Source of the DNA: Nonomuraea coxensis DSM 45129
Lineage (GTDB): Bacteria; Actinomycetota; Actinomycetes; Streptosporangiales; Streptosporangiaceae
Assembly (NCBI RefSeq): GCF_019397265.1
Contig: NZ_CP068985.1
Span: 8,241,001-8,305,000 of the forward strand
Direction: 5' to 3'
DNA length: 64,000 bases
Each line of letters begins with the position of its first letter. The stretch's first letter is position 1. Below the pieces are notes generated by a model, which made no database searches, was not told where the DNA came from, and saw only the letters and a list, made by a program, of their open reading frames with translations. Made by a program: the position numbers and the translations under genes. Shown here in pieces: positions 33,551-41,448 of the stretch.

Positions 33551-35101
33551 TCACTCACACACGACATGGGAGATCTCGCCGTCCGGCGTGACGTTCAGGT
33601 GCGTGATGTTCTTCTTGCGTTCCTGCTCGCACAGCCATCTGTAGCGACGCCTGTTCTCCTTGGTGAGCTGGACGTCCCACTCCCATGTCGCGCCTTTGGA
33701 CAGGGCCCGCCGGCTGCGGGCCGGGCCCTTCACCCAGACGTTGTCGAACTTGTCGCGGAACCCTCGGCCGTTGGGGCCCTTGGGCAGGCCCTCGGAACGT
33801 ACGCGGCTGAGCGGGTAGTCGGGACGCGGGATGTAGCGGACCTTCCCCGAGACCGGGAGGTTCTCGTCCTTGAGCTTGCCCTTGTAACCGCAGCGTTCGG
33901 CCGGCCTGGGGTCGTGCAGGGTGAAGGCGGCGGGCGCCGTGACCGGCCCGTCGAAAAGGCTGGAGGCCAGGTCACAGGCCGCCGGGCTCTCGTCGCGCTC
34001 CTTGTCCAGCCCGTCGGCCATGCGCCGCAGGTCGGCTGCGACCACTGCCCGGGCCAGCCCGCGGGCGACCGCCCGCACGGTGTGGTTGCGGTCCGTCCTG
34101 GCCGAGTAGGTCACTCCGCAGGAGACGGTGGCCTGCCCGTTCGCTCGCATGGACACCGATCTGGTGCAGGAGCCGACCGGCCGGCCGTCCAGCGCGAAGC
34201 TGATCGTGATGTCCGCGGTGATCCGCGCCCTGGACGCGCCCTGGGGCACAGTGAGGGAGTTGCTGATGGTGACGTGCGCGGTGCAGCCGAAATTGTTGCA
34301 CGGCGACAACCGCGCGGCGGAGCGGGCATTGAAGCGTACCTGCGAGTTGACCGCCTTCTTCAGCCCGCGCACGTCCTTCTTGAGCCCGTCGAGGAAGTCC
34401 TCCAGTTGATCGCCGTCGAGCGGCACCAGGTCCAGGACTCCTCCGCCCAGCTCGATCCTGAGCAGCCGGGGCGGCTCGGACGTGGACATGTAGACGTTCC
34501 CTGAGGGGCTGACGATTCTGCGCGCGGGCACGCCACCGACCGTGGTCGGCACCCCGACGACCCGCGCCCGGGCCATGTCCTTCGCGAACGCCTGGGGCGT
34601 GCCGATCGGGTGCAGCGGGAACCTGTTCTTCGGCACCTGGACCCAGCTCTTGGCGAACTTCTCGACGGACTCCGGCGAGGCGCCGCTGGAACGCCAGAGC
34701 TTCGCCTTCGCCTTGATGAACGTCTTGCCGTCGACCACCAGGAACTGCACCTTGTCGTCGCCGACGGTCATCGTGCCGCGGCTGGACCCCCCATGGCTGA
34801 CCGTGATGTCCACGGATGTGCCGTCGCCCATCTTGCCCTTGTACCTGACGCCCGGCAGGCCGGCGGTCCTCGCCACGGCGTCGGCGAGCTGCGCCTCAGC
34901 CACGGCGTCGGCCTCGTTCCCACCGGCCTCACCGGTGGGGGCGGGCCTCGGTAAGAACGGCAGCGCGGTCAAGACGCGCAGCGCGACGACGGTGCCGCCC
35001 GCGAACAGCAGCAGAGCGGCCACCGTCACCACGCCGATGATCAGGAGCGTGCGCCTGCGTCGTGACGGGCGCGGCGGGCCAGGCTGATAGTACGGCTGCA
35101 C
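33551..35101 (-). CDS. Membrane-anchored protein with C-terminal polymorphic toxin type 17-like domain
   Basis: A 516-aa protein. Start GTG 35101 follows GGGGAGC at good spacing. A Pro-rich cytoplasmic N-tail (HVQPYYQPGPPRPSRRRR region) precedes one membrane helix near residues 22-45. Residues ~65-230 resemble LprG/LppX-type lipoproteins, and the middle carries paired cysteines (CNNFGC). The last ~85 residues (KGPNGRGFRDKFDNVWVKGP, WEWDVQL, THLNVTPDGEISH) match the layout of the Ntox17 family, a predicted nuclease-type toxin of polymorphic toxin systems. No immunity gene is evident next to it. The protein faces outward by topology. Toxin activity is inference from the domain. Confidence 0.65.
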   Translation of the reverse strand: MQPYYQPGPPRPSRRRRTLLIIGVVTVAALLLFAGGTVVALRVLTALPFLPRPAPTGEAGGNEADAVAEAQLADAVARTAGLPGVRYKGKMGDGTSVDITVSHGGSSRGTMTVGDDKVQFLVVDGKTFIKAKAKLWRSSGASPESVEKFAKSWVQVPKNRFPLHPIGTPQAFAKDMARARVVGVPTTVGGVPARRIVSPSGNVYMSTSEPPRLLRIELGGGVLDLVPLDGDQLEDFLDGLKKDVRGLKKAVNSQVRFNARSAARLSPCNNFGCTAHVTISNSLTVPQGASRARITADITISFALDGRPVGSCTRSVSMRANGQATVSCGVTYSARTDRNHTVRAVARGLARAVVAADLRRMADGLDKERDESPAACDLASSLFDGPVTAPAAFTLHDPRPAERCGYKGKLKDENLPVSGKVRYIPRPDYPLSRVRSEGLPKGPNGRGFRDKFDNVWVKGPARSRRALSKGATWEWDVQLTKENRRRYRWLCEQERKKNITHLNVTPDGEISHVVCE

Positions 35102-35504
35102 ATGCGCTCCCCGTAATGCCGAACCGTTTCGAACGGACAGTAACACCGGGAAGACGGCATCCCGAAACGTCGCACCGAGCAGTATGAGCGCTTAAGGCGA
35201 CAGAAGAATTGTCAATAGTATTTCTTACTACGATGTCCGGATACTCTTCGCTCATCTCACGGACCGGCTTCGCCGCATGCCCAGCGCCTGGCCTGGTCGG
35301 GCGCGCTGCGCGGGCCGGCCGTCTTCGATCCCGGCCGATAAGGCGTACTGGTGTTCTTCCTGGTCAGTCACCTGCCGGCGTCGCTGAAGCGCCGGGGCAG
35401 CGCGCGGGCCTCGGATCTCGCGGTTCTTCCAGCTGGTAGTCGCAGTTCTCCGTATGCGTCGCCGGCCTGCTGCGGGCAGCGGCCGGCTGGAGCACCTCCA
35501 TGCT
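35102..35504. other. Gene-free stretch
   Basis: No recognisable gene is seen. The first ~130 bases should hold the promoter of the minus-strand toxin-domain gene, including an AT-rich patch near 35205-35230. The rest may be decayed sequence linked to the IS remnant that follows. Confidence 0.5.
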
Positions 35505-35705
35505 GTGGCCTCTACTGAATGTGGCGCGCCTCCACATCGGCGGTGGAGATGATCCGATCAGGTGCGGTGCGGCGGGCGATACGTCACCGCCCGCCGGTGC
35601 CGTCGGCGGGTTCGGCGTCCTGGCCGGCGATGAGGGCCAGCGGGCCGATCATGTGCCTGGCGGCCTCGTCCCGTGTAGCCGCCGACGCCGGAAGCAACAC
35701 CCCCG
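35505..35705 (-). pseudogene. IS1182-type transposase fragment
   Basis: The minus strand reads IAGQDAEPADGTGGR, then a stop (TGA where TGG is expected), then RIARRTAPDRIISTADVEAR. This matches the region before the catalytic part of IS1182-family transposases. No start, end or inverted repeats are preserved. It separates the toxin-domain gene from the Abi-like pair. Confidence 0.6.
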
Positions 35706-35796
35706 ATGCTCGGCCAGGAACGCGAACACGCGTCCTTCGTCCATGCCTGTCGGCAACAGGGTGATCCTTTGAGTAACGCCGCGCCGAGCAGCCGCC

Positions 35797-36348
35797 TCAG
35801 GACGAGGACGGCTCCTCGGCTGAGGCCCGCAGAACCTCCATGACCTCCCAGACCGCGGTCGACGGATTGCTCTCCGGAGGCTCGCCCAGGGCCTTGGCCC
35901 GGCGTATCGCGTCTTCTATGCCTTCCCAGAAATCTTCCATACGCAGAGTCGACTTGTCCCAGCGAGGGAGGATCTTGCTCAGCTCGGCTTCGACCTCTTT
36001 GGCATGGTGAGCACTCTTCCGAAAGTCCTTCTTGTGCAGGATCAGCCAGACTTCGAAGCACGGTTGCGACAGAGCCATCCCGATCCCACAGGCGTTGGAC
36101 TTCTCGGCCATCGCGGACTCGACCAGTGCGATCGGAGCACAATTCTTGACGCTCACATGGAACGGATTACCCCATGCATGCTTCCTGAGGGCGTCGAAGT
36201 ACTGCTTCTCGGTTTTGACGCCGTTGGTGAGTATCAGCACGGTCAGGGCACTGTTCCGGTAAGCTTTCCGCCTTCTCAGGGTAGTTTCGCGCCCTTGTCC
36301 CAGCTGCACGCCCTGGCGGGGAGACTTAGGTGTCTCCTTCTGTCTCAC
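35797..36348 (-). CDS. RloB-like protein (AbiL second component), probably lacking the TOPRIM acidic segment
   Basis: A 183-aa protein. It has the RloB N-terminal strand LTVLILTNGVKTEKQYFDAL near residues 34-53 and the conserved SQPCFEVWLILHK near 93-105. Family members normally have about 25-30 residues between these, containing an acidic DxD-type stretch (WCVFDxD). Here only a short AMAEKSNACGIG joins them, as if deleted in frame. Start GTG 36348 overlaps the upstream ATPase gene by 23 bp. RloB/AbiLii works with an RloA/AbiLi ATPase in abortive infection. Its activity may be lost or altered. Confidence 0.7.
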   Translation of the reverse strand: MRQKETPKSPRQGVQLGQGRETTLRRRKAYRNSALTVLILTNGVKTEKQYFDALRKHAWGNPFHVSVKNCAPIALVESAMAEKSNACGIGMALSQPCFEVWLILHKKDFRKSAHHAKEVEAELSKILPRWDKSTLRMEDFWEGIEDAIRRAKALGEPPESNPSTAVWEVMEVLRASAEEPSSS

Positions 36349-37621
36349 CCATGTCCCCCCGGGATGTGAGCGCCTTCACGAACAGCTCGTCGGAGATGAC
36401 CGGAATGGCCCCGTAGCTACCGTTGAGATACCTTCGCTGCCTGTTCTCCTGCTTGCGCGGATGGAAGTCGGTCAGAGGGAACAGAGTCGAGGCGCCGTCG
36501 CCACCCTTCTCGGTGAACCAGATCTGATCGCGTTGAAGCACCTCACCGCCCTGGATGGAACCGAGCAGAGTGGCGTCGTGCGTCGTGAGTATCAGTTGCG
36601 CGGCGCTTTTGTTGACCGCCGGATTCTGGAACAGTCTGATGAGGCTCGCGGTCAGCACGGGGTGGAGGCTCGAGTCGATCTCGTCCACCAGCAGCAAGGA
36701 GCCGCTGCGCAGGGATTGTTCGGCCTTCAGCGCCAGGTCGAGAAGCTGGTGGGTCCCGGTCGACTGCTCACCCCATTCGAGCAGGACGTTTCCACGCGCT
36801 CCGGCGTGACTGAACAGGATGCGTCTCGCCTCTCTTTCTGGCCGGAAGACCCGCGCGATCTCGGCGTCGCTGAAGAGATCCAGGTCGAGCTGCTCCGGCG
36901 ACGGATCAGTGAGCGCGCTGAGCGTGATGTCCTGAAGACCCAGGTCGGCCGCTTTCACCAAGCCGACGATGATGTCCCGGCGCGTCGGGTCATCCAGTCG
37001 ATCGATGTAGTTCATGAGACTTCGGCTCGTCACCAGGCGCTGCTGCTGGAAACTTGTCCTGACGTCACGCAAGAACCAGTTATAGATCGGCAGAATGAGC
37101 TCCTGCCGGGCACGTGCCGCGAAGGTCAGGAACAGCACGTTGGGTGCTGTCAGTTTCGGCAGCTGAACGAGTGGGGTCTTCTCCGACTCCTCGCCCCAAC
37201 GATAATCCTGACCGGTACGCTCGAAAACGACACGTCGTCTTCTCAGCGGATAGCTGTAAAGCCATTCTTCAAGAACTTCGTCATCGTCGACAGTGAATCC
37301 GTACGTGTAGCGCACTCCGCTCAGCGATATGTCGATCACATATCGTGAGGGCTCCAGGGCGATTTCGGGATCAAGGCGATAGGGCGACCTGTCCACTCCC
37401 GTGTCCGGCTCCGAGTCACGATCGGACGAAGTAACCATACGTCGCATGTAGGTGAAAGCGGTGATCGCGTTGGACTTACCCGATGCGTTGGCCCCGAAGA
37501 TCGCCATTACCGGGAGAAACGGGAATTTCTTGACACTCTCTTCCTCGTAAACCGGGAGAAGATTGAGTTGTTGCTCATCTCTGAATGATCTGTGGTTGGC
37601 GAAGCGAAAGCTCAGCAGCAT
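36326..37621 (-). CDS. RloA/AbiL-like AAA ATPase
   Basis: A 431-aa ABC/SMC-type ATPase of the AAA_15/AAA_21 group. Walker A GANASGKS is at residues 43-50, a signature-like EQSTGTHQLLDLAL lies near 285, Walker B SLLLVDEIDSSLHP near 310, and the H-loop LILTTHDATLL follows. These are the features of RloA and AbiLi. ATG 37621 follows GGGAGGTGAT. It is operonic with the RloB-like gene; together they resemble the two-gene AbiL abortive-infection system. The ATPase partner appears complete. Confidence 0.8.
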   Translation of the reverse strand: MLLSFRFANHRSFRDEQQLNLLPVYEEESVKKFPFLPVMAIFGANASGKSNAITAFTYMRRMVTSSDRDSEPDTGVDRSPYRLDPEIALEPSRYVIDISLSGVRYTYGFTVDDDEVLEEWLYSYPLRRRRVVFERTGQDYRWGEESEKTPLVQLPKLTAPNVLFLTFAARARQELILPIYNWFLRDVRTSFQQQRLVTSRSLMNYIDRLDDPTRRDIIVGLVKAADLGLQDITLSALTDPSPEQLDLDLFSDAEIARVFRPEREARRILFSHAGARGNVLLEWGEQSTGTHQLLDLALKAEQSLRSGSLLLVDEIDSSLHPVLTASLIRLFQNPAVNKSAAQLILTTHDATLLGSIQGGEVLQRDQIWFTEKGGDGASTLFPLTDFHPRKQENRQRRYLNGSYGAIPVISDELFVKALTSRGDMGETEGDT

Positions 37622-37909
37622 AGGTGATCACCTCCCGGATTCTGAGGTCATACCCCGTTCCGTGCAAGTAACTAGCGCGTAAGAGCCTCTGACCCAGGCT
37701 CTGGCGCCATCAAATCACATCGCGCTCCTGACATCGACTGATGGGGGCGTCGGCCTGGTCATGTCCCGCACCCACGCCGGCCTCAGTGAGCGCAGCCGGT
37801 CCTCGACATCGCCCGCTCGCGGTGCCGGCGGGTCAGAGCTCCCCGCGATGGAGGCGGACGGACTCTGCGGTGGGCGTGCACCGGTCTCGGGGGATGGTTT
37901 GCTGGAGGT

Positions 37910-38179
37910 ATGGCTGATCTCGTTGTCGACGGCAGTGGCAAGCTGTGCGTGCAGCTTCTCATCGAGCTGCGTGGTCACGTGCGCCGCGCGGGCCCCGGGG
38001 CCGTGATCCATGTGATCGCCACCGATCCGGCCGCGCCCGTCGACCTGCCGGCCTGGTGTCATCTGACCGGGCACGTCTACCTCGGGCCGGTCGAGGGGGC
38101 CGAGCGGCCCACGTTCGCGCTGCGGGTGGCGGCGGAGGCGCAGGAGACGCAGGACGCGCGGCCCTGGCATATGGCTTGA
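37910..38179 (+). CDS. TusA-family-like sulfur carrier protein
   Basis: An 89-aa protein with the small two-layer TusA/SirA pattern (LVVDGSGKLCVQLLIELRGH, then GAVIHVIATDPAAPVDLPAW and CHLTGH). The classic CPxP motif is replaced by LCVQ, and a second Cys occurs in WCHLTGH, as in an actinomycete TusA subgroup. Its role in sulfur transfer is assumed. ATG 37910 is the only start in frame, with GGAGG unusually close. Confidence 0.65.
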   Translation: MADLVVDGSGKLCVQLLIELRGHVRRAGPGAVIHVIATDPAAPVDLPAWCHLTGHVYLGPVEGAERPTFALRVAAEAQETQDARPWHMA

Positions 38180-38188
38180 CCGGTTAAC
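38178..38188. promoter_or_regulatory. accggttaac motif upstream of the second LacI gene
   Basis: gaccggttaac lies 78 bp before the LacI start. A related ggttacccggtt occurs at 38222-38233, 32 bp before the start. Both resemble the palindrome before the GH5 gene at 23291. Confidence 0.35.
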
Positions 38189-38265
38189 GGGGGTCTGCGC
38201 CGGGTGGCCTACAGTAGAGGCGGTTACCCGGTTCAGAGCGGGAGCCAGGTCAAGAGAGGGAGTCC

Positions 38266-39276
38266 GTGAAGCGACCGACGATCGCCGACATCGCCAGCAG
38301 GGCGGGCGTCTCCAAAGTGGCGGTGTCCTACGCGCTCAACGGGCAGCCCGGCGTGTCGGAGGCGACACGGGCCAGGATCGTCGCCATCGCCGAGGAGATC
38401 GGCTGGCGGCCCAACAGCGCCGCGCGGGCGCTCAACGGGGCCCGCGCCGACTGCGTGGGGCTCGCGCTCTGCCGTCCCGCCCGCGTCCTCGGCGTCGAGC
38501 CGTTCTTCATGGAGCTGATCAGCGGCATCGAGGGCGTGCTGGCCGACCGGTCGTACGCGCTGCTGCTCCAGGTCGTCACCAGCCACCAGCAGGAGAGCGA
38601 GGTCTACCGGCGCTGGTGGGGCGAGAGCCGCATCGACGGCGTCTTCCTCGTCGACCTGCACACCTCCGACACCCGGGTCGGCGAGCTGGAGCGGCTCGGC
38701 ATGCCGGCCGTGGTCATCGGGCATCCGTCGGAGTCGGGCTCGCTGTCGGCGATCTGGTCCGACGACGGGCAGGCCGTGCGCGAGACCGTCGGCTACCTCG
38801 TGGCGCTCGGCCACCGGCGCATCGCCCGGGTGGCGGGGCTGCCCGAGCTGGTCCACACGGCGCTGCGCGACCGGGCCTTCGCCGAGGCGTGCGAGGGGGT
38901 CGCCGAGCCGGTCACGGTCCACACCGACTACACCGGCGAGGAGGGCGCCCGCGCCACCCGCCGCCTGCTCAGCTCGCCCGAGCGGCCGACGGCGATCATC
39001 TACGACAACGACATCATGGCCGTGGCCGGGCTCTCGGTGGCGCAGGAGATGCGGGTCGAGGTGCCGCGCGACCTGTCCGTGGTGGCCTGGGACGACTCGC
39101 CGCTGTCGCGGGTCGTCCGGCCGCCGCTGACGGCGCTGACCCGCGACATCGCGGCCTACGGGGCGCACGCGGCGCAGCGGCTGCTCGCGCTGATCGCCGG
39201 GGAGAGCGTCCCTCCGTACGAGGACCAGGCGGCCGCGCTGACGCCGCGTGGGAGCACCGGCCCGGCCCCTGTGTAG
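38266..39276 (+). CDS. LacI-family transcriptional regulator
   Basis: A 336-aa regulator. The helix-turn-helix reads PTIADIASRAGVSKVAVSYA near residues 3-22 and the hinge LNGQPGVSEATR follows, then a sugar-binding effector domain ending with AALTPRGSTGP. GTG 38266 has GAGAGGG upstream. No sugar gene is directly adjacent. Shared aaccggtt-type motifs hint at control of the GH5 gene 15 kb away. A large hairpin follows the gene. Confidence 0.8.
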   Translation: MKRPTIADIASRAGVSKVAVSYALNGQPGVSEATRARIVAIAEEIGWRPNSAARALNGARADCVGLALCRPARVLGVEPFFMELISGIEGVLADRSYALLLQVVTSHQQESEVYRRWWGESRIDGVFLVDLHTSDTRVGELERLGMPAVVIGHPSESGSLSAIWSDDGQAVRETVGYLVALGHRRIARVAGLPELVHTALRDRAFAEACEGVAEPVTVHTDYTGEEGARATRRLLSSPERPTAIIYDNDIMAVAGLSVAQEMRVEVPRDLSVVAWDDSPLSRVVRPPLTALTRDIAAYGAHAAQRLLALIAGESVPPYEDQAAALTPRGSTGPAPV

Positions 39277-39292
39277 CGTTCCGGTGCGTCCC

Positions 39293-39356
39293 GGCACGTG
39301 TCGCGGGCCGGTCCTGCGGCTGGCAGACCGCGCGGCCGGGGTCCGCGACACGTGCC
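39293..39356. terminator. Large terminator hairpin after the LacI gene
   Basis: Perfect 14-bp arms (ggcacgtgtcgcgg and its complement at 39343-39356) enclose a GC-rich inner region. It starts 17 bp after the LacI stop. Confidence 0.7.
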
Positions 39357-39484
39357 GCCCCCTCCTTCGCGGCAGTCCGACCACACAGAGCGCGCGGGCC
39401 CGCGGTCGAATACCTCCGTACCGGAATGAATCCGGACGATTTTCCGAGGCGCGTAACGCCAGGTCTGCGGGGTAGGCGGCCGAC

Positions 39485-39802
39485 ATGACTGAAGGCGTTG
39501 ACACCGATCTGCTCTGGGAAGAGTTCCACCGCGCGGTCAACATGAACTCGGAGGAGCTGCGCTCCTACCTGCTGACGGCCGCCTCGGACGAGGAGGGCTT
39601 CCCGCCCGACCCCGACCTCGGCATCGACGAGCTCGGGCGGGGCGTGCTGCACGTCCTGGGCAAGCGCAAGGGCGATCTCACCAGGGCCGACCTCGACGTG
39701 ATGCGGCAGGTCGTCGAGCTGGTCGAGACCATGGGCGACCGGACCGACGACGAGTCACGGCGCACGCAGATGACCGTAGGCCACGACCCGCTGCGAGGCT
39801 GA
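39485..39802 (+). CDS. DUF3140 family protein
   Basis: A 105-aa acidic helical protein with the DUF3140 pattern: LLWEEFHRAVNMNSEELRSYL, VLGKRKGDLT, and a C-terminal QMTVGHDPL. Members are sometimes called DNA-binding in annotations, without proof. ATG 39485. It stands alone. Confidence 0.8.
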   Translation: MTEGVDTDLLWEEFHRAVNMNSEELRSYLLTAASDEEGFPPDPDLGIDELGRGVLHVLGKRKGDLTRADLDVMRQVVELVETMGDRTDDESRRTQMTVGHDPLRG

Positions 39803-39902
39803 CCACCCGTCGGGGGCGCGCACTGCAAGAATGGGCGAGCCGGGAATCTACCGAAGGGTCCGCGTCCATCCGCGACCGTCTTCGTCCATCCGAGGAGATC
39901 CG

Positions 39903-40118
39903 TTGAGAGACAACCTCGACCTCGCCGCGAGCGCCCAGGAACTGGCCGACGCCGCCCCGACGGGATCGATCGACCGCGCCGCAGCCTCGTCCGTGGCCAT
40001 CACGCTCGCCACCACCCGCGACATCACGCAGGCCAGGGAGACCCTGGACGGGCTCTCCCCGGAGGAGGTACGCGAAGCCGCGCTCCAGCTCTTCGACCGG
40101 CTCTCCGCCGGCTCCTAG
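39903..40118 (+). CDS. Small helical protein of unknown function
   Basis: A 71-aa protein with TTG start 39903, chosen for AGGAGATC upstream. It is rich in Ala, Leu, Asp and Glu and predicted all-helical (LAASAQELADAAPTGS, then QARETLDGLSPEEVREAALQ). No membrane segment. Unknown family; it lies between the DUF3140 and desaturase genes. Confidence 0.6.
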   Translation: MRDNLDLAASAQELADAAPTGSIDRAAASSVAITLATTRDITQARETLDGLSPEEVREAALQLFDRLSAGS

Positions 40119-40190
40119 GCTCTGCCCGGCTTCCCTCCTGGTGTCCGATACGTCAGGGTGGCAGCAACCAACCCATGTGAAGGGAGACCT

Positions 40191-41204
40191 GTGGCCAGTC
40201 CTGGCACGCTGGACACTCGGGGAAGCGACTTCGCCCGACTAGCCCGTCGCATAGCGGACGCCGGTCTGCTGGACCGGCGTCCCGTCTACTACGCGGTCCG
40301 GATGAGCGTCCTGGTCGCCGTCTACGTCGCCTCCTGGACGCTGTTCGTCCTGGTGGGAGACTCGTGGCTGCAACTGCTGGTGGCGGCGCTGCTGGCGGTG
40401 GTCTTCAGCCAGTTCGGCTTCCTCGCGCACGATCTCGGCCACCGGCAGGTCTTCCGGACCCGCCCGCCCAGCGACCTCGCCGGCCTGCTGTTCGGCAACC
40501 TCGCGGTCGGGCTCGGCTGGGGCTGGTGGAACAGCAAGCACAACCGCCACCACGCCAACCCCAACCACGAGGACCTCGACCCGGACGTCTCGCCCGCGGT
40601 CATCGTGTTCTCGGCGGACCAGGTCGAGAGGAGCCGCGGCCTGCCCAGGTTCATCGCCCGCCGCCAGGCGTTCTGGTTCCTGCCGCTGCTCACGCTCGAA
40701 GCCTGGCACCTGCACGTGGCCAGCGTGAAGGCGCTGCTCAAGCCGGGGGCGCGGCGGCGCTGGCAGGAGCTCGGCCTGCTCGCGGCGCACTTCGCGGCCT
40801 ACTTCGGCGCGGTCTTCGCGATGCTGCCGCCGGGCAAGGCGCTGGCGTTCCTGGCCGTGCACCAGGGGCTGTTCGGGCTCTACCTGGGGTGCACGTTCGC
40901 GCCGAACCACAAGGGCATGCCCGTGCTCACCAAGGAGGACAAGCTCGACTTCCTGCGCAAGCAGGTGCTCACCTCGCGCAACGTGCGGGGCGGTCCGGTC
41001 CGCGACGTCCTGCTCGGCCAGCTCAACTACCAGATCGAGCACCACCTGTTCCCGAACATGCCCGCGCCGAACCTGCGCCACGCCCAGCCCATCGTGGAGA
41101 GCTACTGCGCGGAGATCGGCGTCAGTTATCTGCAGACCGGCCTGTTCGCCTCCTACCGGCAGGCGCTGGGCCATCTGCACGAGGTCGGCGCCTCGCTACG
41201 CTGA
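40191..41204 (+). CDS. Membrane fatty acid desaturase
   Basis: A 337-aa FA_desaturase family protein. The three histidine boxes HDLGH (near residue 84), HNRHH (near 119) and QIEHH (near 281) bind the di-iron centre, and several hydrophobic segments anchor it. It introduces a double bond into acyl lipids or acyl-CoA using O2 and an electron donor. GTG 40191 follows AAGGGAG. Similar to delta-5/6-type acyl desaturases; regiospecificity cannot be read from sequence. It overlaps the convergent small gene by 9 bp. Confidence 0.85.
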   Translation: MASPGTLDTRGSDFARLARRIADAGLLDRRPVYYAVRMSVLVAVYVASWTLFVLVGDSWLQLLVAALLAVVFSQFGFLAHDLGHRQVFRTRPPSDLAGLLFGNLAVGLGWGWWNSKHNRHHANPNHEDLDPDVSPAVIVFSADQVERSRGLPRFIARRQAFWFLPLLTLEAWHLHVASVKALLKPGARRRWQELGLLAAHFAAYFGAVFAMLPPGKALAFLAVHQGLFGLYLGCTFAPNHKGMPVLTKEDKLDFLRKQVLTSRNVRGGPVRDVLLGQLNYQIEHHLFPNMPAPNLRHAQPIVESYCAEIGVSYLQTGLFASYRQALGHLHEVGASLR

Positions 41205-41417
41205 CCCCTCCTCCTCCAGACGGGCGACCAGGGTGTCGCGGCGGCGCTCCAGCTCCGCGATCAGCTCGACCTGCTCGTCCGCCTGGCTGATGACCGCGGC
41301 CTTCTCGATCTGGTCGGTCGCGCCCATGTCCCGGATCTGCGCGCGGATGTCCTGGTTCTCGGCGCGCAGCCGGGCCAGGTCCTCGTCGAGCCGGCGCAAC
41401 TCATCCTTAGTGCTCAT
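41196..41417 (-). CDS. Small coiled-coil protein
   Basis: A 73-aa protein starting ATG 41417. It is almost entirely one charged heptad-type helix (ELRRLDEDLARLRAENQDIR, later ELIAELERRRDTLVARLEEE) and probably dimerises. No domain identified. It is divergent from the sensor kinase gene at 41449. Confidence 0.65.
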   Translation of the reverse strand: MSTKDELRRLDEDLARLRAENQDIRAQIRDMGATDQIEKAAVISQADEQVELIAELERRRDTLVARLEEEGSA

Positions 41418-41448
41418 CCACGGACGGTACCCGTACAGAATGGGAGGC

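Noticed and set aside
35558..36142. A 194-codon minus-strand frame
   Set aside because: It overlaps the RloB-like gene in another frame; only its part with the IS1182-like remnant is informative.
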